Shown: in pieces, positions 13,522 to 22,035 of the stretch
How positions within the stretch are numbered: position 1 is the first letter of the stretch
Layout of the letters: each line of letters starts with the position of its first letter
NCBI RefSeq assembly: GCF_012927045.1
Contig: NZ_JABBFW010000011.1
Span: 62,001 to 126,000 of the forward strand
DNA length: 64,000 nt
From: Azohydromonas caseinilytica
GTDB taxonomy: Bacteria; Pseudomonadota; Gammaproteobacteria; Burkholderiales; Burkholderiaceae_C
Direction of reading: 5' to 3'
Made by a program: the position numbers and the translations under genes
Notes under the pieces: model-generated
What the model was told of the DNA's origin: nothing
Seen by the model: only the letters and a program-made list of their open reading frames with translations
Database searches by the model: none

Positions 13522-15801
13522 TCAGCCCGCGGCGGCCTTGAGCTGATCACCCACCGGCAGCTTGCGCAGCCGCACGCCGGTGGCGGCGAAGAGCGCGTTG
13601 GTCAGCGCCGGCGTGACGCCCGAGGTGCCGGGCTCGCCGATGCCGCCGGGCTTGTCGCTGCTGGGCACCAGGTGCACCTCGATGCGCGGCACCTCGTTCA
13701 TGCGCATCACGCGGTAGTCGCCGAAGTTGGTCTGCTGCACGCGGCCCTGGTCCACGGTGACCTCGTTCCACAGCGCCGCCGACAGCCCGAACACCACGCC
13801 GCTTTCCAGCTGCGCCCGCACCGTGTCGGGATTGACGACCTGGCCGCAGTCCACCGCCGCCACCACGCGGCGCACGCGCACCTCGCCCTGGGCATTCACC
13901 GCGGCCTCGGCCACCATCGCCATGTAGCTGCCGAAGGCGAACTGCACCGACACGCCGCGCCCCACGCGCTCGCCCGCACCGGCCTGCAGCGGCTGGCCCC
14001 AGCCGGCCTTCTCGGCGGCCAGCTTCAGGCAGGCCTGCAGCCGCGGCTGCTTGCCCAGCAGCGCCAGGCGGTACTGCACCGGGTCCTGCCCGGCCTTGGC
14101 GGCGAGCTCGTCCATGAAGCTCTCCACCACCCAGACGTTGTGCGTGGCGCCCACGCCGCGCCAGAAGGCGGTGGGCAGCGGCGGCTCGTGGCGCACGTAC
14201 TCCACGCGCTGCGCCGGGATGTCGTAGGGGATGTCGCGCGCGCCCTCGACCGCGTCGGGGTCCACGCCGTTCTTGACCAGCGGCGGCGCGAAGCGCGACA
14301 TGATCGACGAGCCGGTGATGCGGTGCATCCAGGCCGTGGGCCGGCCCTGCTCGTCCAGCGCGGCGGCGATGCGGTCCAGGTAGTAGGGGCGGTACATGTC
14401 GTGCTGGATGTCCTCCTCGCGGCTCCACACGAACTTGACCGGGTAGTTGACCTGCCGCGCGAAGCTCACGGCCTGGACGATGAAGTCCACCTCCAGCCGC
14501 CGCCCGAAGCCGCCGCCCAGGTAGTGGTTGTGCACCTGCACCTTCTCGTCGGGCAGGCCCAGCACCTTGGCCGCCGCGGTCTGCGCCAGCACCGGCACCT
14601 GCGTGCCCACCCAGAGCTGGCAGCCCTCGGCGCTCACCGCCACCGTGCAGTTCATGGGCTCCATGGTGGCGTGGGCCAGGAAGGGCATCTGGTAGATGGC
14701 GTTCACGCCCTGGCTGGCCCGGGTGCCGGCCAGGATGCCCAGCGCGTCGCCGTCGCTGCGCGCCAGCGCGCCGTCGCGGCGCGAGGCGGCCTCCATGTCG
14801 GCCACGATGGCGTCCGTGGTGAGCACGCTGTGCGGGCCGCCGCTCCAGGTCGGCGCCAGCGCCGCAAGCCCCTGCTTGGCGGCCCACATGTGGTCGCCCA
14901 CCACGGCCACGGCGTTGTCGAGCCTGAGCACCTGGCGCACGCCGGGCACGGCCAGGGCGCGGGCCTCGTCCATGCCGGCGAGCTTGCCGCCCACCACCGG
15001 GCAGGCGGCCACGCTGGCGATGCGCATGCCCGGCACCTTGGCGTCGATGCCGAACAGCGCGCGGCCGTTGACCTTGTCCGGCGAGTCCAGCCGCTTCACC
15101 GGCTTGCCGATGAGCTTGAAGTCGGCCGGCTTCTTCAGCGGCACGTCCTTGGGCACGTCGAGCTGGGCGGCAGCGTCCACGAGCTGGCCGTAGTGCAGCG
15201 AGCGGCCGCTGGCGCGGTGCGCGACCACGCCGTTGGCCACCGTGAGCTCGCCGGCGTCCACCTTCAGGCTCTGGGCCGCGGCCTGCACCAGCATGGCGCG
15301 CGCGGTGGCGCCGGCGCGGCGCAGCGGCTCCCAGGCGCCGCGGATGGAGGTGGAGCCGCCGGTGACCTGGCCGCCCAGCAGCGGATCGGCGTAGAGCTTG
15401 TTGTCCGCCGGCGCCTGCTCCAGCCTGACGCGGGTCACGTCCACCTCCAGCTCCTCGGCCAGCAGCATCGGGATGGAGGTGAAGGTGCCCTGCCCCATCT
15501 CGACCTTGTGGACGATGAAGGTGACGGCGCCCTGGCGGTCGATGCGGATGAAACCGCTGTAGGCCAGCCCCGGCGAGTCCTGCGACAGCGCGGTGGTGGC
15601 CTGGCCCACGGCGGCCTCGGGCGGCTTCTCGTTGCGCGGGCCACCACCGAGCGGCACGGCCGAGCAGCCCGGCAGCGCGATGCCGATGAGCAACCCGCCG
15701 CCGGCGGCGGCGCCGGCGCGCAGGAAGGCGCGGCGCGACACGGCGGCGTCGGGACCGGCGTCGGCCTCGGCACCCTGCTGGAGCCTTTCGAGGATGCTCA
15801 T
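13522..15801 (-). CDS. iorB: Molybdopterin-binding subunit of an IorB-type aldehyde/isoquinoline oxidoreductase
   Basis: A 759-residue protein of the xanthine oxidase family, isoquinoline 1-oxidoreductase beta branch: one long chain that binds the molybdenum cofactor. A Tat signal (SRRAFLRAGAAAGG) directs folded enzyme to the periplasm, followed by a cysteine that could be lipidated (LPGCSA). Cofactor motifs are visible: GGGFGRR in the middle and the catalytic glutamate in GGIGEPG near the end. It hydroxylates N-heterocycles or oxidises aldehydes; the substrate cannot be told from sequence. The ATG starts 1 nt after the stop of the iron-sulfur subunit gene. No third cytochrome c subunit, which some periplasmic members use as electron acceptor, follows; a terminator does. 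Confidence 0.9.
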   Translation of the reverse strand: MSILERLQQGAEADAGPDAAVSRRAFLRAGAAAGGGLLIGIALPGCSAVPLGGGPRNEKPPEAAVGQATTALSQDSPGLAYSGFIRIDRQGAVTFIVHKVEMGQGTFTSIPMLLAEELEVDVTRVRLEQAPADNKLYADPLLGGQVTGGSTSIRGAWEPLRRAGATARAMLVQAAAQSLKVDAGELTVANGVVAHRASGRSLHYGQLVDAAAQLDVPKDVPLKKPADFKLIGKPVKRLDSPDKVNGRALFGIDAKVPGMRIASVAACPVVGGKLAGMDEARALAVPGVRQVLRLDNAVAVVGDHMWAAKQGLAALAPTWSGGPHSVLTTDAIVADMEAASRRDGALARSDGDALGILAGTRASQGVNAIYQMPFLAHATMEPMNCTVAVSAEGCQLWVGTQVPVLAQTAAAKVLGLPDEKVQVHNHYLGGGFGRRLEVDFIVQAVSFARQVNYPVKFVWSREEDIQHDMYRPYYLDRIAAALDEQGRPTAWMHRITGSSIMSRFAPPLVKNGVDPDAVEGARDIPYDIPAQRVEYVRHEPPLPTAFWRGVGATHNVWVVESFMDELAAKAGQDPVQYRLALLGKQPRLQACLKLAAEKAGWGQPLQAGAGERVGRGVSVQFAFGSYMAMVAEAAVNAQGEVRVRRVVAAVDCGQVVNPDTVRAQLESGVVFGLSAALWNEVTVDQGRVQQTNFGDYRVMRMNEVPRIEVHLVPSSDKPGGIGEPGTSGVTPALTNALFAATGVRLRKLPVGDQLKAAAG

Positions 15802-15802
15802 G

Positions 15803-16279
15803 TCAGGCTCCCTTGGTCGGACGCGCGATCGACGAGGCCGCAACCTTGACGGCGGCGCGGATGCGCTGGTAAGTGCCGCAGCGGCACAGGTTGCCCGACA
15901 TGGCGTTGTCGATGGCGGCGTCGTCGGGGTTGGGCGTGCTCTTGAGCAGCGCGGTGGCGGCCATCACCTGGCCGCTCTGGCAGTAGCCGCACTGCACCAC
16001 GTCGAGCTCGCGCCAGGCGGCCTGCACGCGGCGGCCCACCGGGTCCTGGTCGATGCGCTCGATGGTGACCACGCGCTTGCCCTCCACGGCCGACAGCGGC
16101 GTGATGCACGAGCGCGCCATCTGTCCGTCCACGTGCACGGTGCAGGCGCCGCAGGCGCCGATGCCGCAGCCGAACTTGGTGCCGGTGAGCCCGGCGACGT
16201 CGCGCAGCGCCCACAGCAGGGGCATGTCCGGTGGGAGGTCCAGCGTGGTGGGCTGGCCGTTGAGCGTGAAGGTCGGCAT
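15803..16279 (-). CDS. iorA: 2Fe-2S subunit of the IorAB-type molybdenum hydroxylase
   Basis: A 158-residue protein with both [2Fe-2S] centres of the family. The plant-type ferredoxin site has C38, C43, C46 and C58 (CGIGACGAC..SC), and the C-terminal four-helix site has C97, C100, C132 and C134 (QCGYC...LCRC). It passes electrons from the molybdenum site in IorB to an outside acceptor. It has no signal of its own and is presumably exported together with the Tat-bearing partner. The start MPTFTLNG is preceded by a GGGTGC sequence; a longer frame would add 15 residues without family similarity. First gene of the two-gene unit. Confidence 0.92.
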   Translation of the reverse strand: MPTFTLNGQPTTLDLPPDMPLLWALRDVAGLTGTKFGCGIGACGACTVHVDGQMARSCITPLSAVEGKRVVTIERIDQDPVGRRVQAAWRELDVVQCGYCQSGQVMAATALLKSTPNPDDAAIDNAMSGNLCRCGTYQRIRAAVKVAASSIARPTKGA

Positions 16280-16532
16280 GGAGCACCCCTGAAATGGCAG
16301 GCCCCGCGCGATGGCAAGCGGCATGCCGTGGAACTACCGCGGCGTCCGAGTGCGGGAGGCCGCGCCTGTGGAGCCGGGCACTGGCCCGGCCGGAAACGCG
16401 AGGATAGCGGGGCGGCACAGCGCCAGCGCCAACAGCCCGGACGCCGGGGCCGCGATGCAAGCCCGAACAGTGCGCCCAACAGCCCGCTTCTTGGCGCAAG
16501 GTACGCGGCCCGCGTGCCCATACTCCCTGGCC

Positions 16533-17087
16533 ATGAAAACCCAGTACTACACCGCGTCGAGCCTCGACGGCTTCATCGCCACCCCGGACCACTCGCTGGA
16601 CTGGCTGCTGCAGTTCGGCACCGACGGCGGCAGCAGTTATGAGGAGTTCATCGCCCAGGTCGGCGCCATCGCCATGGGCTCGCACACCTACGAGTGGATC
16701 CTGCGCAACCATGTGCGGCCCGCCAACGGCCCGGCGCAGCCGTGGATGTACGCGCAACCCGCCTGGGTGTTCAGCCACCGCGAAGTGCCCGCCGTGGACG
16801 GCGCCGACATCCGCTTCGTGCGCGGCGACGTGGCGCCGGTGCATGCCGCCATGGCGCGCGCCGCCGCGGGCAAGAACCTGTGGATCGTGGGCGGCGGCGA
16901 GCTGGCTGCGCAGTTCCACGACCAGGGGCTGCTCGACGAGATCATCGTCACCATCGTCGCCGTCACGCTGGGCCAGGGCCGGCCGCTGTTCCCGCGCGCC
17001 ATCACCTCGCCGCCGCTGGAGCTCAAGTCGGTGCGGCCCCACGGCGAGGCCTTCGCCGAGCTGCGCTACGCCGTGCCGCGCCGCTGA
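16533..17087 (+). CDS. Dihydrofolate reductase / RibD C-terminal-like reductase
   Basis: A 184-residue soluble protein with the RibD C-terminal (DHFR-like) fold. It begins with YYTASSLDGFIA, the usual substrate-side strand. It contains IAMGSHTYEWI (the GRxTYE-type helix start) and a nucleotide-binding LWIVGGGELA, and ends with LGQGRPLFP and the LELKSV strand. Members reduce pterin- or pyrimidine-like substrates with NADPH, though many are uncharacterised. It is transcribed divergently from iorA across 250 bp and has no close partner on its strand. Confidence 0.85.
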   Translation: MKTQYYTASSLDGFIATPDHSLDWLLQFGTDGGSSYEEFIAQVGAIAMGSHTYEWILRNHVRPANGPAQPWMYAQPAWVFSHREVPAVDGADIRFVRGDVAPVHAAMARAAAGKNLWIVGGGELAAQFHDQGLLDEIIVTIVAVTLGQGRPLFPRAITSPPLELKSVRPHGEAFAELRYAVPRR

Positions 17088-17626
17088 GGGCGGCTTCATC
17101 CGGGCCGCGATGCTGCGGGTTGCCCCGGCAGGCCCCGCAGACGGCCCGAGCCGCCCCAGGCCCCGCACGGCAGGCGCCTCGCGCTTGCCGGCCGCCATAT
17201 TTCCGGATTGTTTCTCGCAGATTGGAGACGGGTCTTTCCGGCCGGCCCGCTCAGGCCATCCGTTCGCTTATTTGTGTCGGAATCCCTGGGGAGCCGATCT
17301 CACATCATTTGTGGCGCACCGCCCCGGCAATTCAGCCACAGCCAAACCCCATGAGCCGGGGATATTGAGGCGTCCAACCGCACACCCTGGTTTCGGGAAA
17401 TAAGTAACCAGGCTTCAAAAGCCGGCCACGAAATCCGGCATGCCCATTTCAAATTCCACACTGCAAAACGACGCGGCTTTTGTCCCTTGGCCTGCGGGGT
17501 GGGCGACCGGGCCATGAGGTCAAGAATCAATCACTGGCTCGGCAGGCTGGCGACTTCACTTTGCCATTTTCCTGCCGTGGGCCAGCCGCCGCCGCGATTC
17601 AAAACCGAGCGCGGCGCGGTCCATCC
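17088..17626. other. Long intergenic region before a PEP-CTERM gene
   Basis: About 540 bp that is clearly less GC-rich than the genes around it (for example TTTCCGGATTGTTTC near 17202 and ATTTCAAATTCC near 17446), with no plausible gene on either strand. Presumably it is the leader and promoter of the PEP-CTERM gene at 17664. A CGGCATG..TTTCA pair at 17436-17451 has sigma-54-like spacing but two mismatches, and it lies over 200 bp from the start codon. Confidence 0.45.
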
Positions 17627-17642
17627 CGAGCAATATTGCTCG
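17627..17642. promoter_or_regulatory. Perfect 16-bp palindrome just upstream of a PEP-CTERM start
   Basis: CGAGCAATATTGCTCG reads the same on both strands. It ends 21 nt before the ATG at 17664, directly before the AGGAG ribosome-binding site. It could be an operator for a dimeric regulator or, in RNA, a hairpin next to the ribosome site. Function is inferred from position only. Confidence 0.45.
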
Positions 17643-17663
17643 ATTTTGTGACAGGAGCAGTCT

Positions 17664-18131
17664 ATGAAATTGAAAAGCCTGTATATGGCCGGTTTGCTGG
17701 CCTGTGCCGCGACGGCCGGCCATGCGGCGTCATTCTCGATGTCGCTCACGCCGGGCACGCCGCTGAGTTTCGGGCGCTCGAACATCACCGAAACGGGCTT
17801 CATGGATGAGATCTCGTTCACGGGGCTGGGCAAGGGCATGTACGCGGTCAACGCGGCCCTGTTCTCCAGCGTCGGCCTGTCCTTCGACAAGGTGATGCTG
17901 GGCGGCAAGCCCTTCAACGTGATGAGCGGCGGCGGACTGTCCACGGCCTTCTACAGCGGCCAGCATGGCGGTGACTGGACGCTCAAGCTCACCGGCAGCG
18001 GCAACGGCGCGGCCTCGTACCACGGGCTGGTCAGCGTCGCGGCCGTGCCCGAGCCGGAGACCTATGCGCTCATGCTCGGAGGCCTGGTGGCGGTGGGCGT
18101 GGCGGTACGCCGTCGCCGCCAACAGCCGTAA
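17664..18131 (+). CDS. PEP-CTERM sorted secreted protein
   Basis: A 155-residue protein with a signal peptide (MKLKSLYMAGLLACAATAGHA) and a complete C-terminal PEP-CTERM signal. The signal comprises VPEPETYALMLGG (PEP at 129-131), a hydrophobic helix, and the basic tail RRRRQQP. Exosortase is expected to cut near PEP and attach the protein to the cell surface or release it into the matrix. The mature part is about 108 residues, rich in Gly, Ser and Phe, and likely a beta-sandwich (FSMSLTPG, GLSFDKVMLGG). The start has a good ribosome-binding site (CAGGAG). I do not recognise the mature domain beyond a general likeness to short PEP-CTERM proteins with an FxDxxA-like segment. Confidence 0.85.
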   Translation: MKLKSLYMAGLLACAATAGHAASFSMSLTPGTPLSFGRSNITETGFMDEISFTGLGKGMYAVNAALFSSVGLSFDKVMLGGKPFNVMSGGGLSTAFYSGQHGGDWTLKLTGSGNGAASYHGLVSVAAVPEPETYALMLGGLVAVGVAVRRRRQQP

Positions 18132-18298
18132 GGCCCGCCCCCGGGTGACGGCCGCCTGAAGGGTCGATGGGCCCGACGGCGTCCCGGGCGGGGCCGCCGG
18201 GCGCAGGATCGATGCTTGCTGCCTGGTGCGCCCCGTCTTTCCGGCCCCGCCGCCCCGCACGCCCCGTGCTCGCCTCACACCGCAAAGGACCCGCCGCG

Positions 18299-19396
18299 AT
18301 GCCCGCTCTCACCCGCCGCCAGCTTCTCACCGCCGCGGCCGCCGCCTGCGCGCCCGGCCTGCCGCACGCCGAGTCCGGCGGCATGAAATGGCACCCCGGC
18401 CAGTACATCCACATTCCCAGCCGCGGCGGCGTGGCCGCCATCGAGGACACGCTGGCCCAGATCCGCAACATCGAGGCGGCCCGCGGCCTGCAGCTGCGCT
18501 ACACCTGGGCCGAGCTGGAGCCCTCGGAGGGCCGCTACGACTTCAGCCGCATCCGCCAGGACCTGGAACGCGTCGGCGGCGCGAAAAAACGGCTGCACGT
18601 GCTGCTGATGCTCAAGTCCTTCGGCGGCGGCGCGCGGCCGGTGCCCGAATACCTGGAGCAGAAGGCCGAGCGCGGGCGCGCCACCTTCAACATCGGCATC
18701 CAGGAAAAGCAGGCGCCCGGCGGGCCGCGCAACCGCGCCGGCCAGAACATCGCGCTCTGGGAGCCGCGGGTGCTGGAGAGCCTGGAAAACTTCCTGCTCG
18801 CCATGGGCAGGGAGCTCGACGCCCACCCGGCGCTGGAGGGCGTGGCCTTCAACGAAACGTCCCTGGGCAAGGCCGACCGCGACATCGGCGCCGAGGACAA
18901 AACCCAGTTCTTCCGCAACCTGGCCTCGGCCGACCGCACGCTGCGCAAGGCATTTCCGAGCACCGTCACTCTGCAGTTCGTGAATTTCCCGAAGGAGGCG
19001 ATTCCGATCCTGGTGGGCCAGATGGCCGAATATGGCATCGGGCTGGGCGGGCCGGACATATTCCTGGACGACCGCTCGCTGCGCAACAACGTCTATACCC
19101 AGTATCCGCGCCTGGCCGGCGTGGTGCCGCTGGCGCCCTCGGTGCAGTACGAGAATTACGTCGCCCTGCGCCACCAGGGCGAGCGCACCTCGGTGCCGCT
19201 GGAGGATCTCTACAACTTCGCCCGCAATGAATTGCGGGCCAATTACTTGTTCTGGACCCGGCCGCAGCAGGGTCTCAAGAACGTGTGGCCGGAGGTGCTG
19301 AATTTCCTCAAAACCCACCCCCAGGCCTCGACCCTGACCGGCGGGCTGGCCACGGCCTGCCCGTCGGCGTTCAGGGGCGGCTGCCGGATGGGCTGA
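18299..19396 (+). CDS. Secreted glycoside-hydrolase-like TIM-barrel protein
   Basis: A 365-residue protein with an N-terminal export signal of the twin-arginine type (LTRRQLLTAAAAAC). The body has the early strands of a GH clan A barrel: an opening helix NIEAARGLQLRYTWAELEPSEGRYDF, where WAELEP..G.YDF is the usual substrate-side loop, an RLHVLLMLKSFGG strand, and EGVAFNETS, whose Asn-Glu is placed like the acid/base pair of clan A. The second catalytic Glu cannot be fixed by eye. It is probably a polysaccharide-acting or binding enzyme outside the cytoplasm. It lies between two PEP-CTERM genes on the same strand, but spacings of 167 and 270 bp argue for separate promoters. Confidence 0.7.
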   Translation: MPALTRRQLLTAAAAACAPGLPHAESGGMKWHPGQYIHIPSRGGVAAIEDTLAQIRNIEAARGLQLRYTWAELEPSEGRYDFSRIRQDLERVGGAKKRLHVLLMLKSFGGGARPVPEYLEQKAERGRATFNIGIQEKQAPGGPRNRAGQNIALWEPRVLESLENFLLAMGRELDAHPALEGVAFNETSLGKADRDIGAEDKTQFFRNLASADRTLRKAFPSTVTLQFVNFPKEAIPILVGQMAEYGIGLGGPDIFLDDRSLRNNVYTQYPRLAGVVPLAPSVQYENYVALRHQGERTSVPLEDLYNFARNELRANYLFWTRPQQGLKNVWPEVLNFLKTHPQASTLTGGLATACPSAFRGGCRMG

Positions 19397-19666
19397 GAAG
19401 CCGTGGACGATTTACCGTTGTCGCGGGCGGGCATAATCCACCTTGACCTCCGGGATATTCCAGAGGCCTGGCGCGGCGCCACGACCTGGCCAGCCAGTAT
19501 TTTTCATTGCCGTCCGTCATGAAGGGTGGGCAGCTGTTGGCCGCCTGTATCAGGACATGAATATGTTCCCCGGCTCGCGCCAGCATGGGACGGGGATTCT
19601 GAAAGCCGGGTGGGCGTGCCTACGATGCCGCGGATTCATGAGCCGGTTCCGGTTCGGAGGTCCGCC

Positions 19667-21415
19667 ATGCGTTGCCGTGTTTCACCCCTGGCGCTGGCCG
19701 CGGTGCTGGCCGCCATGCCGTTCGGGGCCCGGGCCGATGCCACTGCCAGCTTGCGCCTGAGCGATTTCGGTTATTCGCTCATCGACCTGGATTCCGATGA
19801 CGGCATTACGCCGGCCGTGAGCTTCGACGCGCGCAGCTTCCGCGCCAGCGTGTCCGCCTCGGCCGTGGAGCAGTTCCGGGACGCCAACGGCCAGCCGGAC
19901 AGCGTCTCGCGCACCGACAGCTGGAATGCCCATTTCACGCTCTTTCCCGAGATCGGCCGCAGCGCCAGCCTGCCCGGCGCCAGCAGCTCCTCGGTGCTGT
20001 CGGGCTCGGTGGCCGAGCACAGCTACGGCGCGGTACTGGAGGGCCGCGCCCGCAACGGCCGCGGCGACGGCCTCTTCCGCACCGAATTCCGCGCCGAGGC
20101 CGAGCCCGCCAACGGCAGCTTCCGCCTGATCGGCATCCAGGCATTGAGCCTGACGCCCTTCACCGAGCTGGTCTGGACCGGCCAGCTCGACCTGGACAGC
20201 CAGAGCGCCCGCCGCCTGCCCGGCATGCGCTACGAAGCGTCCGGGGCCCGGGCCGAGCTGGGCCTGTTCGACGCGGCGGGCCGGCTGATCGACGGCTTCG
20301 AGGCGCAGACGCAGTCCTCCAGCGGCTCGGGGCCGGACACGAGGCAACTGGACATCCGGTTGAGTTTCGCCAATGCCACCGACGCGGTCGCCCACGGCCA
20401 TCTCGCCTCCAACCTGAGCGTGTCCGGCGTCACGTACCTGCCCATTCCCGAACCCGGCACGCCGGGGCTGCTGCTGGGCGGGCTGGGGCTGCTGGCCTGG
20501 GCGCTGCGGCGGCGCCAGCCGCTGCGCCCGGCCCTGCCGCTGCTGGCCGCGCTCGCGGGCGCGCTGGCCGGGCCGGCCCAGGCCGCCATTTCGGCGCGGG
20601 TCGGCGTCACGAATCTCGGCTACACGCTGATCGACCTGAACCCGGGCGACGGCATCGCGCCGGGCCTGCGGCTGGTGTCGCGCCCGGGCCGGGGCGGAGG
20701 GGTTTCGAACAGCATTTCGGAGTACTACCTGCGCGACGACCGCATCGCCCCGTTCGGCGCCAGCCTCGACGGCCGGGACATGAAGCTCGACAGCTCGGGC
20801 CCGTTCGTGCCGCTGGCCACCGCGATCAGCGGGCCGCAGGTGCAGGCTTCGGCCTCCCAGGGCGGCTCGGTGACGGCGCGCAGCCTGAGCGTGCGCACGC
20901 AGGGCAGCTTCGACTACCCGGTGGCCGACGCCGCCCACCGGCGCGGCTCGGGCTTCATCACGTGGGCCGAGACCAGCGTGGCCCGGTTTCGGCTCACGCC
21001 CTTCACGCAGATGGTGTGGCAGGGCGACTATGCGCTGGGCGTGGACGCCACCGTTGGCCGCGCCCACGGCACCGACGAATGGGTGGGAGCCTCCTTCGGG
21101 CTGGGGCTGGCGGATCGACAGAACCGGGGCGTGGGCGGTCTGTCCCGCAACCTGAGGCTGTTCCATGAGACCGGCAGCCGCGAAGACAACGGCGCGATCG
21201 ACGTGTCCATCGTCAACGACGCCGCCAGGCCCTTCGTCGGCTCCTTCAGCCTGTGGATGCGCGTCGCGGGCCAGCTGCAGGAGAGCTTCGAGCTGGGCAG
21301 CGCGCCGCCCGTGCCCGAGGCCGGCACCTGGGCCCTGTGGCTGTGCGGGCTGGGCGTGGTCGGCGCTGCGGCGCGGGCGCGACGGCGTGCCATGCCGCCC
21401 GGCGTGCCGGCCTGA
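19667..21415 (+). CDS. Tandem fusion of two PEP-CTERM proteins in one reading frame
   Basis: A 582-residue protein with two homologous halves. Half 1: signal peptide (MRCRVSPLALAAVL to about residue 23), mature domain, then a complete sorting signal IPEPGTPG (PEP at 261-263) with hydrophobic helix and RRRQPLRP. Half 2 follows at once: a second signal-like hydrophobic stretch (about 285-305, ending GPAQA), a domain alignable with half 1, then VPEAGTW (550-556) with helix and basic tail. Matching landmarks are FGYSLIDL/LGYTLIDL and LTPFTELVW/LTPFTQMVW. No methionine lies between the halves, so no separate start is possible there apart from non-ATG codons. The ATG has a GGAGG site 7 nt upstream. 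The second signal reads PEA rather than PEP. Confidence 0.85.
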   Translation: MRCRVSPLALAAVLAAMPFGARADATASLRLSDFGYSLIDLDSDDGITPAVSFDARSFRASVSASAVEQFRDANGQPDSVSRTDSWNAHFTLFPEIGRSASLPGASSSSVLSGSVAEHSYGAVLEGRARNGRGDGLFRTEFRAEAEPANGSFRLIGIQALSLTPFTELVWTGQLDLDSQSARRLPGMRYEASGARAELGLFDAAGRLIDGFEAQTQSSSGSGPDTRQLDIRLSFANATDAVAHGHLASNLSVSGVTYLPIPEPGTPGLLLGGLGLLAWALRRRQPLRPALPLLAALAGALAGPAQAAISARVGVTNLGYTLIDLNPGDGIAPGLRLVSRPGRGGGVSNSISEYYLRDDRIAPFGASLDGRDMKLDSSGPFVPLATAISGPQVQASASQGGSVTARSLSVRTQGSFDYPVADAAHRRGSGFITWAETSVARFRLTPFTQMVWQGDYALGVDATVGRAHGTDEWVGASFGLGLADRQNRGVGGLSRNLRLFHETGSREDNGAIDVSIVNDAARPFVGSFSLWMRVAGQLQESFELGSAPPVPEAGTWALWLCGLGVVGAAARARRRAMPPGVPA

Positions 21416-21618
21416 TCCGAAGGGGCAGCGAATGGCCGGCGCCCGCGCCCGCCGCGGCCCCTGTCCTGTGCCCACGTGAATTTCGGCGGGTCCTTCACCG
21501 GCGGCGTCTGGCTGGGCGCCGGCGGGTCCTCGACCTGGGGCTCGGCGTCCGGCGGCGGCGGGGCCGGCGGCTGCGGCACGGGCGGATCGGGCGGGATGTC
21601 GTGCAGGCGCTGGGGCAT
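21028..21618 (-). CDS. Possible proline-rich small protein antisense to the PEP-CTERM fusion
   Basis: Downstream of chaB, an ATG at 21618 with a GGAG element opens a frame starting MPQRLHDIPPDPPVPQPP. The first 50 residues are strongly Pro/Glu/Asp-rich, like short proline-rich proteins I recall from Burkholderiales. The frame then runs without a stop for nearly 400 bp antisense to the PEP-CTERM fusion, where its residues look like a shadow. If real, only the first third is likely a coherent protein. The frame may have lost its usual stop, or it may be entirely spurious. Confidence 0.25.
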   Translation of the reverse strand: MPQRLHDIPPDPPVPQPPAPPPPDAEPQVEDPPAPSQTPPVKDPPKFTWAQDRGRGGRGRRPFAAPSDQAGTPGGMARRRARAAAPTTPSPHSHRAQVPASGTGGALPSSKLSCSWPATRIHRLKEPTKGLAASLTMDTSIAPLSSRLPVSWNSLRLRDRPPTPRFCRSASPSPKEAPTHSSVPWARPTVASTPSA

Positions 21619-21639
21619 CGCGGGCTCCACGGCGGCGGC

Positions 21640-22035
21640 TCAGCGCTGCTTGCGCGCGATGGCGCGGGCCAGCTCTTCCTTGCTCATGGTCGAGCGCCCG
21701 GCGATGCCCAGCGCCTTGGCGCGGGCATAGAGCTCCTGTCGGGTGTGGCCCATCACGTCCACGCCGCCGAAGGTCTCGCGCGGGTGGTTGCGCGCCTCGT
21801 CGCCGCCGGCGGCGGCCTGCGGATCGGACGGGCCCTTGTGCTCCTTGGGCTCCCAGTGGTCGCCCACCTTCTCGAACGAGTGCTTGAGCGAGGCCATGGC
21901 CGTGCGCCGCGCGCGCTCGCCGCGGCCGTATTCGCGCTCGGCGTTGCGCAGCGTCTTGGCGTAGGTGCGCTGCGCCTGCTCCGGGGAACGTTCCAGCGTG
22001 CCGGGCAGCTCCACGCCGTACTTCTGCTTGCTCAT
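21640..22035 (-). CDS. ChaB family protein with a C-terminal Rho_N/SAP-like helix pair
   Basis: A 131-residue basic cytoplasmic protein. Residues 5-60 match the ChaB domain (LPGTLERSPEQAQRTYAKTL and a KHSFEKVG segment). ChaB was named after a cation-transport regulator in E. coli, but its biochemical role is not settled. The last 38 residues (TRQELYARAKALGI..STMSKEELARAI) form the two-helix Rho_N/SAP motif often found in nucleic-acid-binding proteins. The combination is common in Burkholderiales stress-type proteins. The start MSKQKYG has an AGGAGG sequence 6 nt upstream. It is transcribed divergently from the sugar-transfer operon. Confidence 0.82.
   Translation of the reverse strand: MSKQKYGVELPGTLERSPEQAQRTYAKTLRNAEREYGRGERARRTAMASLKHSFEKVGDHWEPKEHKGPSDPQAAAGGDEARNHPRETFGGVDVMGHTRQELYARAKALGIAGRSTMSKEELARAIARKQR

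Noticed and set aside
13018-15849. Long plus-strand frame across the molybdopterin subunit gene
   Set aside because: Antisense to a well-supported enzyme with Tat signal and cofactor motifs; the frame is His/Arg-rich without pattern.
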